DNA of 64,000 nucleotides from NCBI GenBank assembly GCA_022559845.1, contig CM040128.1, positions 76,757,247-76,821,246 on the forward strand, read 5' to 3'. How positions within the stretch are numbered: the stretch's first letter is position 1; each line of letters begins with the position of its first letter. Below, piece after piece: positions 21,671-34,913 of the stretch. The translations under genes were made by a program, and so were the position numbers. The notes beneath the pieces were generated by a model, which saw only the letters and a list, made by a program, of their open reading frames with translations, made no database searches and was not told where the DNA came from. This DNA comes from Amorphophallus konjac (Eukaryota > Streptophyta > Magnoliopsida > Alismatales > Araceae).

Positions 21671-23950
21671 TCATTTTCTATTCAAAGGTACCCAAGATCT
21701 TTTGGGTCCAGAAAGGTTAGCTACACCTCTCACTAGTGCTGTCCATGATTTCAAAGCATTAAAATCATCAAGCTTCATAGCAAAACAATCATTCATAGTA
21801 TGTCCTGATTTCCCACAATAATGACAATGAATAAAAGCATTCAAATTTTTCTTCAGAGAAAATGCTTGACATTTCTATGGGAAGGCAAAAGTTTTCCCAT
21901 TTCTATCATGGAAATTGAGATTTCCTCTCAAGTACCAACAGTCCTTGATTGTATGGCCAATCCTTCTACCGTTATGACAGTAAGGCCTTCTATTTAAGAA
22001 CAATTTGGGCCTACTTGGGACAATGAGTTTTTTGCATGTCTTAAATTCATCATTTTTAAAAGCAAAACAATCATGCATTTTATGACCAGACCTGCCACAA
22101 TAAAAACACTAGATTAGCCTTCTCTGGACAACATGATTTTCAACATGACTTTTTCTAGTATGCACATGGGAATTTTGAAATGAACTTCTTCTATTTGAAA
22201 ACTTTCTTGAATTTTTGAAGCCATTTGTTCTTTTGCATGCATTCAGATCATCAGATTTCATGATACGATAGTCATGCATCATATGACCAATTTTTCCACA
22301 GTACTGACTTGAAGTTCTATGTTTGGGTGCATGTGTATGTGCATTAGAATTATGTACAACATGCAAAGTGGTAGCAGGGATGTTTTTGAGCTTTTTTTGC
22401 AAATCATTAACCTTTTTCTATTTTTCAATTTGTTTCACAATTTTCTGACTTGCAGCTTGTTTAGAATTCTTCTGAGCTGTGAACTGAAAGATTGGTAGAT
22501 TTGAGGTGCTGGTTGGCCCAGAACAACACACGAATGTTGTGTAAATTTTATTTTCAAAACTCTTCTTATTTACAGGGTTGTAACCCAGTCCCTCTCTCGG
22601 AAAATTCACCTTACTTCCAAGGAGTCTATCTAAGTTATCCTTTCCTCCAACAAACTTAGACAAAGAGTCATTAAGATCATTATTCTCACATTGGAGGGAT
22701 GAGATACTAAGTTCATAACTAGCCATTTCTTCCTCGCACTCAGCAACTCTAATTTTCAAAGCTTCATTGACAAATTTGTAATCATTAATTTCATTTTGCA
22801 AATTGTTCAATTTTTCAGACTCATCTAAGCAAACATATTTTCCTTTTTCCAACAGAAGCAGTCTTTCTGACATGGCAAGATTTAGCTCTTTCAATTTTCC
22901 ATTTTGTTCTTCCAAATTTTTAATTTCTTCAACCTGTTTTTCATCATTGGGCATTGAACTTAATGTTTCATTCAATTCCTCTTCTATTTGTTCAAGTTCC
23001 AAAGCCCTAGATAACATGTGTTTATTTTCTTCTTTGAAAGAGTCAATTAGCTTCTTCTGACATTCAAGGTCAGAGTGGAGACCTTCATTCAATTATTTTA
23101 CAAATGAACAATCATTGCATGATGAATTACTAGAACATGCATTTTCAGCTTTCTTTTTGAGTTTTGTATTTTCAGTTTCAAGTTTTTCGGTGTTTTTCTG
23201 AAGTTCCACATTTAACACCTTGACAGCTTCAAATTTCTCAGAGATCAGTTTGTTCTCTTCTTCAAGTTTTTTGAGTTTTTCTTCATCTTCATCAATGAAT
23301 TTTCTAAGAACTCCATTTTCAGACTTAAATTTATCCAGCTCTAAACTAACAGTGTCAAGATTTTTCAATTATTTTCTAAGACAATCATTTTCAATTTTCA
23401 GAACTTCAACAACTTCATTTTCAGAACCAGTGTTAACAACATCATGCAATTTCTTTTTCAGGGTTTTATTTTATTTTTTTAATTTTTCATAAGACTCAAT
23501 CAAATCAGCATAAGCATCTTCCCAATCTTCTATAGAGAACTTTTCAAATGCAGGACTTACCTCGTCATCATCTTCTTCATGGCTTTGCATACTATCAACC
23601 ATGAAACACTTATGTTACTCTTCCTTCTTATAGATGGCCATGCACTTGTCCAATATCTCCTTAGCAGTGCTACATGTAGAAATAGAAGGAAATATGTTAG
23701 TGTCAACTGTAGCTTGCATTAACTTTAGAACTCTAAGATTATCATTATTTTTCTTCCTATGAACATCGGACCATTTGGACTTATCTTTAGGTAGTCTATG
23801 TGGACCTTGATAGATAAGGTTCCACAGATTCGGATTAATAGAATTGACAAATTCACACAAACTACCTAGCCATGAATTAAAACTAGAACCATTAAACATG
23901 GGTGGATGAGCCATTGAAAAATCATACATATGAAAAACATGATAGTGCAC
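21671..23950 (-). pseudogene. Sirevirus-like gag of element A
   Basis: Starts with MHYHVFHMYDFSMAHPPMFN. The N-terminal third is a copia-type gag domain (FNSWLGSLCEFVNSINPNLW, then STAKEILDKCMA). It is followed by a long coiled coil of Lys/Glu/Leu heptads (about 22420-23370) and a C-terminal set of four CCHC zinc knuckles, two intact by eye (CFYCGRSGHKMHDC and CHYCGKSGHTMNDC) and two damaged. Gag forms the particle and binds RNA. About seven in-frame stops interrupt it. Comparison with element B shows at least four are CAR to TAR. No protease, integrase or reverse transcriptase follows, so the element was gag-only. Confidence 0.85.
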
Positions 23951-23998
23951 GAAGATCTTTTCTCTGCAGATCTTAGGATCTGATAATGCCAGAGACCT

Positions 23999-24010
23999 GC
24001 TCTGATATCA
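23999..24010 (-). other. Primer binding site of element A
   Basis: The minus strand reads TGATATCAGAGC two bases after the LTR end. It is a one-base variant of the initiator-Met site TGGTATCAGAGC and is repeated exactly at 41611-41622 in element B. Confidence 0.8.
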
Positions 24011-24012
24011 AT

Positions 24013-26576
24013 TGCTAGGTGTGTTGTTAGGATCTAGAGGGGGGGGGGGTGAATAGATCCGGCTAGGAATTTATGCCCGATTTAAGAATTCTAAACCAAT
24101 TAAAAAGAGAACCACCAGAACTAGGAGATCATAGATAGAATTGAGATAAACATGAATCCAATGTAGAAGATAGGATTAGCATAATAAACTCAACAATGAG
24201 CACATCAAGCAACCACCCTATGAAATAGGTAGAAGATCGGGAGCAATAACACAAGTAAACCACACTTGGACAGTGATTTTTAGGTGGTTTGGTCTGCTAC
24301 CCACAGACCTACGTCCACGCCTCACTCAAACTGAGTGAGGCTTCCCTTGCAAACGCAAGAACGTGGGGAACACTCGACTACAACCGCTGCCGAATAGCTT
24401 GAACAAGGGAGACAAATCCCTCACCCTGATCTCGCACCCAGCAAGACCAGACACACTAATACAAGCAGTGATCGGAGGAACAAATCCTCCCTTTCTATGA
24501 TACCACAGAGGGATACATGAAACATCACCCAGCTGCTCACAAGCCCAAAGGATTCAATCCTCTCTTTCTCCGAAATCTCAGAGGGAACCGGAGGAACCAA
24601 TCCTCTACATTCTGATTTCCCAGAACAAACCGCGCACAGTGATGAACTGTACGCAACCACCTTGTGTGCACTGAGCACAACAAGGCAAGAACCAAACAGG
24701 AAATGAAAAGGAAACAATAAAGAAAAACACAACGGAAAGCAAGGAAAAAATATAGCTCCTAAGAGCATAATGGCTTGGATCTGATCCAGAGGCCAAGACA
24801 TGGTCAGATCTTCAATGTAGACCCAATTGCACTTAAATCTTCATCTCACGAACTGGGCTGCATTTCTGGAACGAGACTCTATCTCTCTCTCTCTCCCTTT
24901 TTCTCTTCTTCTTCTCACAAGCTCTGTCTCAGATCTTCTTCGAATTACACTTCTCACTCTTCTCTATTTTCTTTTCTCACAGCCCATTGGCAACTCCTCA
25001 CTTGCAGCCCTCGCAACCCTTCTATTGCAGCAACCTTCTTCGGAGGAAGAAGGCTCTATTATATAAAGCAGAAGCTCATTTTCTGAAATGATCTTATCCT
25101 CTAGAAAATTCTATCATTGGTCCACTTGTATCAGAGAATATTCTCTTCTAGAAGGACCTGTAAACGTGCCATCCATCCTAGGATCACATGCCAATCATTG
25201 AGGGTCGAAGGCACATGACTCGCTTGAGTATCTCACCAGCTTTGCCATTTGTCTGCTCTGGCATCCTATTTTTCACCCTTAGCGCACATTTGTCACCTTT
25301 ACCGTGTATTTGTCACCCTTAGCCGTATGAGCCGTCGCCTTTATGCTTCTTTGTCTTACTTGAGAGTCGTCGCCTTTGTTGGCCTTGCGACCTATTTGTC
25401 ACCCGTATTCATCCATTTGACACTGTTATAGCTCATTTGTTACTGCTACTGGCTATTTGTCACTTCTGTTCAACATTTGTCCCCCGAGCTTATCTGTTGG
25501 TTGTTGTGTCTCCTCCAAGAGCTATTTGCCACCTCTATATGTGTATTTTTCACCCTTGAAACTTATTTGTTACCCTTATGCTCCATTTGTCGCATGTGTT
25601 CCTCATTTGTCAGTTGTTTGTTATTTGTGAGATCAATGTGACTGCGTCGACTCCATTTGTAGTTGGAGTCGACTCCACTTCCATCTATCATGCTTCTTAA
25701 CCCTGTCTCCCGTGCCAAGCTATTTGTCACCACTATAAAGCTATTTTTCACCCTTATTCCATATTTGTCACCCGTATGCCTCTATTTGTGATCGTTATTT
25801 GCCTCAGCTAGCGGGTGGCTCCTGGCTGAATTGGCGTCGACTCCATGGACTGCTGGAGTCGACTCTGTCATCTCGAAAGCTTCTTCTTGGCCATTTTTCA
25901 CCCTTGTTTCACCATTTGTCTGATGCTTTGCATTGACTCCATAGTAGGCTTTGCATTGACTCCATTGAATGCTTTGCATTGAGCTGGAAAAACATTTTGC
26001 TGGGCTTATGCTACACTGGAGTCGACTTTGCTTTCACATGGCGTCGACTCCTCTTCATGGCTTATTGAGTTTGGGCTACTGCTGCGGATAAACTTGAGCT
26101 TCTGAACTGAGCTGGAGAGATCTGCTGGAGATACTGCTGCACTGCTGATGCATGATTACTGCTGAATTGCATTGACAACAAGGTGGCCTTGGCTCATGCT
26201 TCTGCTGCGAAACTGCATAACTGTTGACTATTACGGGCTTCAACATTATTTGTCATTTGTTTGCACGATTAGCCATTTTTCACCCGTGTAGAGCTATTTG
26301 TCACCCTTAACAGATATTATTCACCCTCATCTTGACATTTTTTAGTGGTATCTTGCAGTGTTGACTGCTTGGCTGCGTCGACTCCAGTTCAACATGGAGT
26401 CGACTCTGCTTCTTGATTTTCATACTTCTGGTCATTTCTTTGTTCAGAGTCGAGCCTGTCTTCACAAAACTCATGAATGTACATGTATATTACATCATTA
26501 AAAGCATTGACATCATCAACAAACATAAGGACTCATAAATGAGTCATAGTTTGTCATCATCAAAACCACAGGGACA
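24013..26576 (-). repeat. Sirevirus LTR shared by elements A and B
   Basis: About 2.56 kb, TG at 24013 and CA near 26576 (right edge uncertain by a few bases). On the minus strand it follows the polypurine tract of element B (26583-26594) and precedes the primer binding site of element A. It is therefore the 3' LTR of B and the 5' LTR of A. Inside are the conserved CTATTCACCCCCCCTCTAG end motif (24037-24060), two blocks of ATTTGTCACC units (25240-25790 and 25890-26340) and several GAGTCGACTC palindromes (25645-26410). Confidence 0.85.
25240..26340 (+). repeat. ATTTGTCACC minisatellite in Sirevirus LTR
   Basis: About 25 units, many spaced 20-21 bases (for example 25390-25490), interleaved with GCCGTCGCCTTTG. 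The same two motifs are combined at 2640-2760 and 15900-16100, outside any Sirevirus. The partner LTR carries the equivalent array at 42850-43930. Confidence 0.85.
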
Positions 26577-29196
26577 CAATATGCTCCCCCTTTTTGATGA
26601 TGGCAACTATGAGTCATTATGAGTCATTATGAACAATGTAATCAAGATAGCATCAACACTGCATCTGCCACTTAATGATAATCATCTCGCCCTTAATGAC
26701 GTCTGACATCTCCCCCTTAATGACTCAACAAACTCTCTCTGCCTTTGACATCAGCAAAAAAAAATTAGAGTTTGATGCTTGGCTGATAAAGTGGAGATGA
26801 GCAATTCTAGACAATAAATGTTTATAAATGAGTGTTTAGTAATGGGTGAGAAATTGGAATGGGTCCAGACAAGGAATGTTCAAAACTGAATGGGACCTCA
26901 TCAAAACAGCAGGGTCGGATACCAATTGAGAAGAAGGAATATTCATCAGTGTAATCAAGTGATGAGATTTCCAAAAGTTGCAATATCAATAGCAGCAGAC
27001 AAGTAATCAAACAAAGAATTTTAGTAGTAGTGACAGACCATTCAAGCATTTCAAAATTTTGAGAATAGCATCAAAATTCTGTGATGACAAAATTATTTCA
27101 TGGAGTTCAAGAAGACATTGCATCAGTTATAATCACAATCTGAAACATCATTCATTAGTCAAGCTTTCAATTTTAAGACTCTTCTGTTATATGATCTCTT
27201 ATGATGTAGCCCTTATTTTCTGCTTGGTTAAAGTATAATAAATTTAGAATTTATCCATTAAACTCTTTCAAACATTTTGCACTCAGACTTAATAGAAATA
27301 AACCAAGGCTACATGTTTAATCTTGTTTAACCTCCCTTAGCCCTACTCATTCAAAATCAATGACTCCCTTAGGAGTGACTAAAGACTAGTATTGAGATTA
27401 AACATATTTAACATTTTTAATTTTTACCTCAGGGTTACAGCATTTTTTCTGACCTTTTGGTCATATTTTCAGATTTTTCTTTTGGCTCACAATTTTTAAG
27501 AGCATTCAAGTGTAGCCCTCACCTTTTGACATAAAGATGCACGCCAACAGCCCTAGTTACTCAGTGAGACTAACTATTCTGCTTCATTTTGAGCAGAGAT
27601 AGTAAAGGCACTTCATGACATAGTTCACTTCATTTCTTTGATAAAGGACCTAGTTTCTCAGTGAACCCTTAGCCATTACTCTACCTTGAGTGTTGATTCA
27701 TTATTTTTATCATGTGCTGCCCTTTGGAATTTGTCAGATGGTTCTATGTTTAAACAGAATGCTTAATCAAAGTTTCTCAACCAAGGTTGCCATAACCTTA
27801 AATTTTCAGATTCTAGGAGATTGCACGGGACACAACATGTGGGAATTGGTGGAGACCTATTAAGTTCTGAATACAGCCTTTTTCAAACAATTCAATTTTT
27901 AAACTCTTGAATCCATTAAGCTCAAACTAACAGTTTTATTCATCGGTCATCATAGGGTCTTATAAAAGAAGATTCCTCAATATAATTTACTCAAATTAAT
28001 GAATTTGTGAACATATTGAAATTATTCTAAACACAATGTGGTTCAATATATTTCAGCAAGATACAACAAGGAAGACATTTTTTCTAGAATACTCAAGCAG
28101 ACTAGTTTCAAGCTTTAGCAAGAGTGACATGGATGTCAGTTTTTAAGAATTCTGATACCAATAGGAAGAGACTCCTCTTGAGAAAGTGTAAGCTAAAGAC
28201 CTTAGAGAGACTCCCCCTCAGAGGATGCTGGATTTTTGAAGCAGATTTTTAGAGTTAAGGTTTAAGAGGAAATGTAATCAAGGATTTTTCAAAGAAGCTT
28301 CCTTTTTCAGAGAATGCAAGGAAGTCGACTTGTATAGTCTACAGGCCAGCTTGAGAGTTTCCAGAATCATTTTTCAATTTAGACTAACCCTAAATGGATG
28401 CATGAAATTTTGAGTTTTCTATCATCAATGATATGTATTCAAATGATGCCAGGTTGGTATTGGCTCCCCCTGACTAAATGCAAATTATGCATGAGAGAAG
28501 TGCTAATCAAAGCATGAGACACTTGCTCCCTCTAACTAAATGCTCTGAAATACCAACTTTAACATGATGATCATGCAGGGAGTAACTGAATTATGCTCAT
28601 GAATATCTAAAGTGCACTGTATGCAATCTTGACCCATGGCACCGGGCGGAGGTATGTCCTCGCCCATGGTGAAGGCTTCCAGATAAGCCTAACCTTTCCT
28701 TTTTCATGTCACCATTTTATATACCCTGAGATCAAGCATGAATGAGCATAACAATGCATGAAGACACATGCAGCTTACATATGCAGACATAAGAACTCAT
28801 GCAACTCAATTTATTTCAACTCCCCCTTAAGTATTCAACCTAAGACTTCTAATGTTAACACAAACATTCCCTTGGAACTTGGCGGAGTTACAACACTCTT
28901 TGCATTTTAACAACTTCCAGACAAACCTGATATGTCTTTCAGATGACCACAATTTGATATACCACAGGGTTTTTCATGCAACCATCAATAGTTAAGACAT
29001 TTAAACATGATGAAATGTATGAAATCCTATTGAATAGATAAAGCAAGATATACAAATTTTAAGACGAGAGTTATTCAAAACATCAACTAAAATAGTAAAA
29101 AAATAGAAATGGGGTTTTACCAACTAGGGTGCCTTGTCTCTTTATTAAACCCCTTTTATTTTCCTTGCCCCAAGGCACACCTGCAAAGACAAACTC
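26577..29196 (-). mobile_element. Sirevirus-like element B, 3' interior
   Basis: Non-coding interior between gag and the LTR. The polypurine tract (minus strand AAAAAGGGGGAG) is at 26583-26594, and further CTCCCCCT-type copies follow at about 26711 and 28205. It supplies the intact reference for the LINE and CACTA insertions in element A. No pol remnant is visible. Confidence 0.75.
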
Positions 29197-30329
29197 TCAT
29201 TTTCTATTCAAAGGTACCCAAGATCTCTTGGGTCCGGAAAGGTTAGCTGCACCTCTCACTAGTGCTGTCCATGATTTCAAAGCATTAAAATCATCAAGCT
29301 TCATAGCAAAATAATCATTCATAGTATGTCCTGATTTCCCACAATAATGACAATGAATTAAAGCATTCAAATTTTTCTTCAGAGAATATGCATGACATTT
29401 CTGTGGGAAGGCAGAAGTTTTCCCATTTCTATCATGGAAATTGAGATTTCCTCTCAAGTACCAACAGTCCTTGACTGTATGGCCAATTCCTCTACAGTTA
29501 TGACAGTAAAGCCTTCTCTTTGAGAACAATTTTGGCCTACTTGGGACAATGAGTTTTCTGTAAGCCTTAAATTCATCATTTTTCAAAGCCAGACAATCAT
29601 GCATTTTATGACCAGACCTGCCACAATAAAAACACAGGATTGTCCTTCTCTAGACAGCATGATTTTCAACATGACTTTTTCTAGTATGCACATGGGAATT
29701 TTGAAATGAACTTCTTCTATTTGAAAACTTTCTTGAATTTTTGAAGCCATTTTTTCTTTTGCATGCATTCAGATCATCAGATTTCATGATACGATTGTCA
29801 TGCATCATATGACCAGTTTTTCCACAGTAATGACATGAAGTTCTATGTTTGGGTGCATGTGTATGTGCATTAGAATTATGTACAATATGCACAGTGGCCA
29901 CATGGATGTTTTTGGGCTTTTTCTGCAAATCATTAACATTTTTCAATTTTTCAGTTTGTTTCACAGTTTTCTGACATGCAGCTTGTTGAGAATTCTTATG
30001 AGTTGTGAACTGAAAGATTGGTAGATTTGAGGTGCTGGTTGGCCCAGAACAACACACGAATGATGTGTAAATTTTATTTTAAAAACTCTTCTTATTTACA
30101 GGGTTGTAACCCAGCCCCTCTCCCTGAAAATTCACCTTACTTCCAAGGCGTCTATCTAAGTTATCCTTTCCTCCAACAAACTTAGACAAAGAGCCATTAA
30201 GATCATTATTCTCACATTGGAGGGATGAGATACTAAGTTCATAACTAGCCATTTCTTCCTCGCACTCAGCAACTCTAATTTTCAAAGCTTCATTGACAAC
30301 TTTGTAATCATCAATTTCTTTTAGCAAAC
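29197..30329 (-). pseudogene. Sirevirus-like gag of element B, C-terminal part
   Basis: Continues the gag that starts at 41562 and is split by the Tekay element. It holds the end of the coiled coil and four CCHC knuckles (CHYCGKTGHMMHD then N, CFYCGRSGHKMHDC, CHNCRGIGHTVKDC, CHYCGKSGHTMND then Y); the first and last have lost the final Cys. Stops occur at about 30078 and at 29652, the latter CAG to TAG compared with element A. Ends with TGA at 29197. Confidence 0.85.
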
Positions 30330-32959
30330 TGTGATGACCCAGGAGATCCAGATACCGATAAACCACTATCATCGATTTACTGATACCAAGAGCTCGAGGA
30401 GGCCACTCAAGAGACTGATGAGGCCCCGTAAGGGTTAGTGAGTGTTTGTCGAGGGGATGCATAACGAATAAAAAGTACACGCACAATATTAATTAAAGCA
30501 TTCATTTGAACTTTAAACATAAGCAATTAAATATATCAGAGTGGTAAATTTTATACAAGTAGTCCATATCCATATATCACAAGTCCCACACTATACAATG
30601 GTCAAAATAAATAACTACACGGGACATATCCCGGCCAAAAGAAGAAAAAGAATAGACTGACCACTAACCGACCATTGACAGACCACTGTTGGTTCTAAGA
30701 CTTTTCGACAAAAGCACGAGAGAATCCTGCAGCCGGTTGCTCCGCCTCACCTGAAAAAGGAAGGGGTGAGTCTCACAACAGAGACTCAGTAGGGTTCACA
30801 GGGATCCCTAACTCGCAACTAACTAAAGGAAAGCAGTAAATCATGCATTGTCATAAATAAATGATAATTTAATAAAACTGTAAAACTAACTAAATAGTTT
30901 AGAAACAGCTAACTAACATGCCAATTGTAATTTAACAATTTAAACAAATGCGAGTACTCGAAATCTACCAATAGACCAGAACTTAATCATTTCCAAGTGA
31001 CAAGAGTGAGAAGGAGAGGAGATCCACCAGAAGAAGAAACCAGATGCATCCACTGACCGCTTACACTGCATCTCAAGCATCTACGCAAGTCTGGATCACG
31101 ACAAGCGAGACGCGTAATAGTACCAGAAATAAGTAACTAGTCAGAGTAACACACATCAGTGTCAGTCCAAGTCTCTGAGCACGTGTGCACACACTGGCTC
31201 GTGCCTAGAGCCAGGCCTCTAGCTAGTATTCCCCTCCGTAGGATGCTACGGTTGGACCGGGGCCCACGGAACTAGCCTAAAAACTATAAACTAGGATACC
31301 CCACCACCTCTCCCGGGTGGGATCAACACTAAGAATCGTCGGGCTACGACTGGAGGTTCCATCACTAGGAAAGATAATATGATTCTATTGGGATCTAAAA
31401 ACATGCCATGATTTATGATAACAATTAAACATGGCGATTATTCAGTAATTGAATGCATAAATAATTGAATCTGCAAAGAATTGAAATCTGTCGGGATTAA
31501 ACGATTGAAAGAAAACCGCCCCAGTCAATAAAATAATTTAAGCATGATGGGTATGGAATATTAAATGCATAATTAAATGAATACGTAAATATTGTAGAAC
31601 AAGCGGTCGAACTAGGGCCGCTATAGTCTTAGGCGGATCGAACAACGAACCGCTGCGTGTTGCTAAACGGACTAGCTGTGAAGTTTCTACCGCCATTCAG
31701 ATTTAAAATATTTACGCGGCCAAAATGTCAGCCGCTCGGATAAATAAACGGTTATGGCGGACCGTTACAAAATTTGAAATAATATAAACGTGGTCCTTAC
31801 CGGAGAACCGGATCCACGGGAATCATAATCGGATCCCTTCCCGGTCGACTCAAATCGACGGGAATTATACTTTTTAACCTGTTCCCTGCCAATCCATCAT
31901 CTTAATACAACAATTTATCATATATGAATTCAGCGATGATGGGATACGGTGGTTTATCGTCTATGAACTCAGCAGCGATGGGCATGCTCCAAAAACATAA
32001 AGACGATGGGCATGCTTCGAAAACATAAAGATGATGGGCATGTTGATTAAAACATAACGAAGATGGGCATGGCATTTGGAACAATCTAACGGGATAGGGC
32101 ATCGATCCCCCTACCTCAAATGTGATGAAAACGTCCGATCCGGCCGCGAGCAAGCTGAGGGCCGCGTCGCGGCTCGGCTCTCCCGGCCGTCTCTCCACTC
32201 CACGGTTCGTCCCGGGTTGATGCCACGGCGTTCCTTGCGTCGTGGGGAAGCTCCCGCCGGTCCTAGCATGGGAAGAACCCCTTTGGATGCCTAGCCGAGG
32301 ACGCCGATTTCACCATGAGAAGGGGAGGGAGAAAGCTGCCGAGGCCGCCGAGGGGTCACACCTCCGTGCCGTGGTCGGAGCCGACGACTCCCACACCTTG
32401 CAGCCTCACCGGTGAGGTCGCCGCTCCTCCGTCGTGGCCGATGGTGTCGCCCCGCGCCGAGAAGGAGGAATGGAGGAGAGGGGGGTTGCCGATTGCGGTG
32501 CCGTGGTGAAGGGGGGAGGGTTCGCCGCCGACCGCCGTGATCCTCCTCCTTGGCAGTTCGCCGGCGAGGCCGTCGGCGTCCTCCGCTGCAGTCCCGAGTC
32601 GCCGTGCGCCGATGAGATGAGAAGGGGGGAGGTCGCGGGTGTCCGCGGTTTCCCCTGTGTGCCTGCGGTTTCGGGTGAAAAAAAGGTGGGGGCGAATGAG
32701 TAGAGGTAGGGAGAGAGGGGGAGATCGAATGGGTAAAAAAATGATTAAAATATTATCTTTTTTGATTTTTAACCTTATTTTACTCTTTAAACCCTCAATT
32801 AAATGAAATTATACTTATGCCCATTAATTTCCTTAAAAGCTTTAATATAATTAGATTAAATACTAGAAAAAGCCCATAAATTCCATGAAAATAGCTGAAA
32901 TTCATGGAATAAATTTTATTTTATCACCGACAAAGATCCGTTAAAGGATGGGTCTCACA
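30330..32959 (-). repeat. Tekay 3' LTR
   Basis: 2630 bp. Contains a short tandem array with GATGGGCATGC units (31977-32066, about 33-bp period) and a GC-rich block (32140-32700) in which overlapping frames are shadows. Confidence 0.9.
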
Positions 32960-32970
32960 GTCCCTCCCTC
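32960..32970 (-). other. Tekay polypurine tract
   Basis: Minus strand GAGGGAGGGAC directly before the TG of the 3' LTR. Confidence 0.75.
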
Positions 32971-33036
32971 ATAATAGAAATTTCATCGTCGAAATTTAAA
33001 AGGAAGAACAAGGAGAGAACTGAAAGGAATTATACC

Positions 33037-33758
33037 TTATTCAAACAAGAAAGGAAATTGCTGACGCATTTCATCCTCACATTTCCATGTAGCTTCATTA
33101 CCAGAGTGATGTTGCCAGACAACCTTAACCAGAGGGATTACCTTATTTCTTAATCGTTGCTCACGATGATCTTCAATTCTGATCGGATACTCTGTGTGGA
33201 TAAATTTGCATTCACTTCAGACCAAACTGAATCATTGAGCACGTGAGATGCATCAGGGACATATTTACTCAGCTGGGACACATGAAATACATCATGGATT
33301 TCTTTCATCGCCGCTGGCAATTGAAGATGATAAGCCACTTGGCCCACACATTCCAGAATAGGAAACATACCAATATAATGGGGACTGAGCTTTCCACGCT
33401 TCTCAAACCTCATAACGCCTTTCATCGGAGATATTTTTACAAACACCATATCTCTAGGCTCAAATTGCAATGGTCGCCTGTGCTGATCTGCATAGCTTTT
33501 CTGTCGACTCTGAGCTGTCAACATTTTCTGCCTGATCAAGCGAACCACATCAGCACATTGCTGAACCATATCAGGTCCTGTCAATAATCTATCACCGGCC
33601 TCAAACCAGTTCAAAGGTGTACGACAAGGATGCCCATATAAAGCTTCATACGGTGCCATACCAATGCTGGAGTGATAGCTGTTATTATAAGCAAATTCCA
33701 CAAGTGGCAAATGCTGACTCCACGAACCTTGCCAATCTAGGCAACATGATCTCAGCAC
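33037..33758 (-). pseudogene. Tekay integrase C-terminal region and chromodomain-like tail
   Basis: Continues the integrase after a stop at about 33770. FAYNNSYHSSIGMAPYEALY and the SPMKGVMRF...GKLSPHYIGMF and IHDVFHVSQLSKYVPDASHV segments are typical of the chromovirus integrase C-terminus. The first frame ends at 33150. A shifted frame then reads IEDHREQRLRNKVIPLVKV, VVWQHHSGNEATWKCEDEM and stops at 33037-33039. This last part is the chromodomain-like tail of Tekay elements, thought to direct insertion to heterochromatin. One frameshift separates the two. Confidence 0.85.
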
Positions 33759-33770
33759 ATCTTCTAAAGT

Positions 33771-34508
33771 CTAAATAGTCCTTTCTGACAGACCATCTGA
33801 CTGCGGATGATAAGCTGAACTAAAAGCTAACTCTGTGCCCACCGCTTTTTGAAAGCTGTGCCAGAAGCCAGAAGTAAACCGTGGGTCGCGATCTGACACA
33901 ATTGATATTGGAATTCCATGCAATGGCACAATCTTTTGAACATAAAGCTCGGCTAATTTCTGAACACTCCAAGTAACTTTAATTGACAATAATCTTGCTA
34001 TCTTTATTAATCGATCAACTAACAGCCAGATTCCATCGAAGCCCTGTGAAGTCCGGGGTAAACCCACAACAAAATCTGTCGTGACATGATCCCACTTCCA
34101 CATCGGAATTTCTAAAGGCTGAAGCATCCCTCCAGGTTTTTGATGCTCGGCTTTAACCTGTTGGCAGGTCAAATATTTAGACACAAATGCAACTACATCC
34201 TTTTTCATTCCTGGCCACCAGAACTGCCTTTTCAGATTTTGATACATCTTGGTAGTGTCGGGGTGAATAGCATAACGGGATCCTTGGGCTTCACGCAAGA
34301 TGGCATTTCTTAACTCATCAACTGCTGGAACATACAGCCTTCCAGGGAAGCTGACCACTAAGTCATCATCAAACTCGACATCATGCATCATTATAATGCG
34401 GGCCAAATTAGAATCTACTTGCTGAGCTTCCTTGATATGCTGATAAATAGCTGGAGTCATCACAAGACTAACACATATAGATACCATCGGATCAGAAAGA
34501 ATGTCCAC
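33771..34508 (-). pseudogene. Tekay integrase, zinc-binding and catalytic core
   Basis: The zinc-binding part has HPDTTKMYQNLKRQFWWPGM, then KYLTCQQVK, where the first Cys of the usual CLTCQ is replaced by Tyr. The core keeps the two catalytic Asp (TDFVVGLPRT and SDRDPRFTSGFW) and the Glu in YHPQSDGLSERTI. The stop right after ERTI stands where Gln is usual (CAG to TAG). Integrase joins the DNA copy to the chromosome; this copy is dead. Confidence 0.88.
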
Positions 34509-34913
34509 GCTAAAAGTTTCACTAGGAAACTATTCCCACAACTTCCATTCATGAACAAGCAAAAGACTAATTTGCACTTTCCTGCTCAGAGCATCAGCCA
34601 CAACATTCATTTTACCTGGCTGATAGGAAAGAGTGAAATCATAGTCTTCCATATATTCCATCCATCTGCGCTGTCGGAGATTCAAATCTTTTTGAGAGAA
34701 CACATACTGCAAGCTTTGATGATCAGTAAAGATCTCAAATTTCTCGCCATACAAGTAGTGTCTCTAGATTTTTAGTGCAAAGATCACCACCGCAAGCTCT
34801 AAATCATGAGTCAGATAATTCTCTTCATCTTGTTTTAACTGTCGGGATGCATAAGCTATGACTTTACCATGTTGCATAAGCACTGCACCCAAACCTACTC
34901 GCGAAGCATTCGT
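34509..34913 (-). pseudogene. Tekay RNase H region
   Basis: Reads [20 protein letters not shown], then a stop in place of Trp before [20 protein letters not shown], and ends with [11 protein letters not shown]. The first catalytic Asp (usual TDAS) is Asn here. Three stops break the segment, two of which fit TGG to TAG or similar G-to-A changes. Confidence 0.85.

Noticed and set aside
24421..24801. 126-codon minus-strand frame in the Sirevirus LTR (also 42029-42409)
   Set aside because: It is open in both LTR copies only because the copies are similar; it ends within the LTR and has no known motif.
25240..25790. Core-plus-variable-spacer layout resembling a CRISPR array
   Set aside because: The core is only ~10-12 bp and degenerate, spacing is 20-21 bp, no cas genes exist, and the DNA is plant nuclear transposon sequence.
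32076..32703. Open frames in the GC-rich block of the Tekay LTR (also 39599-40150)
   Set aside because: They lie within LTR sequence, overlap on both strands and are not conserved in frame between the two LTRs.
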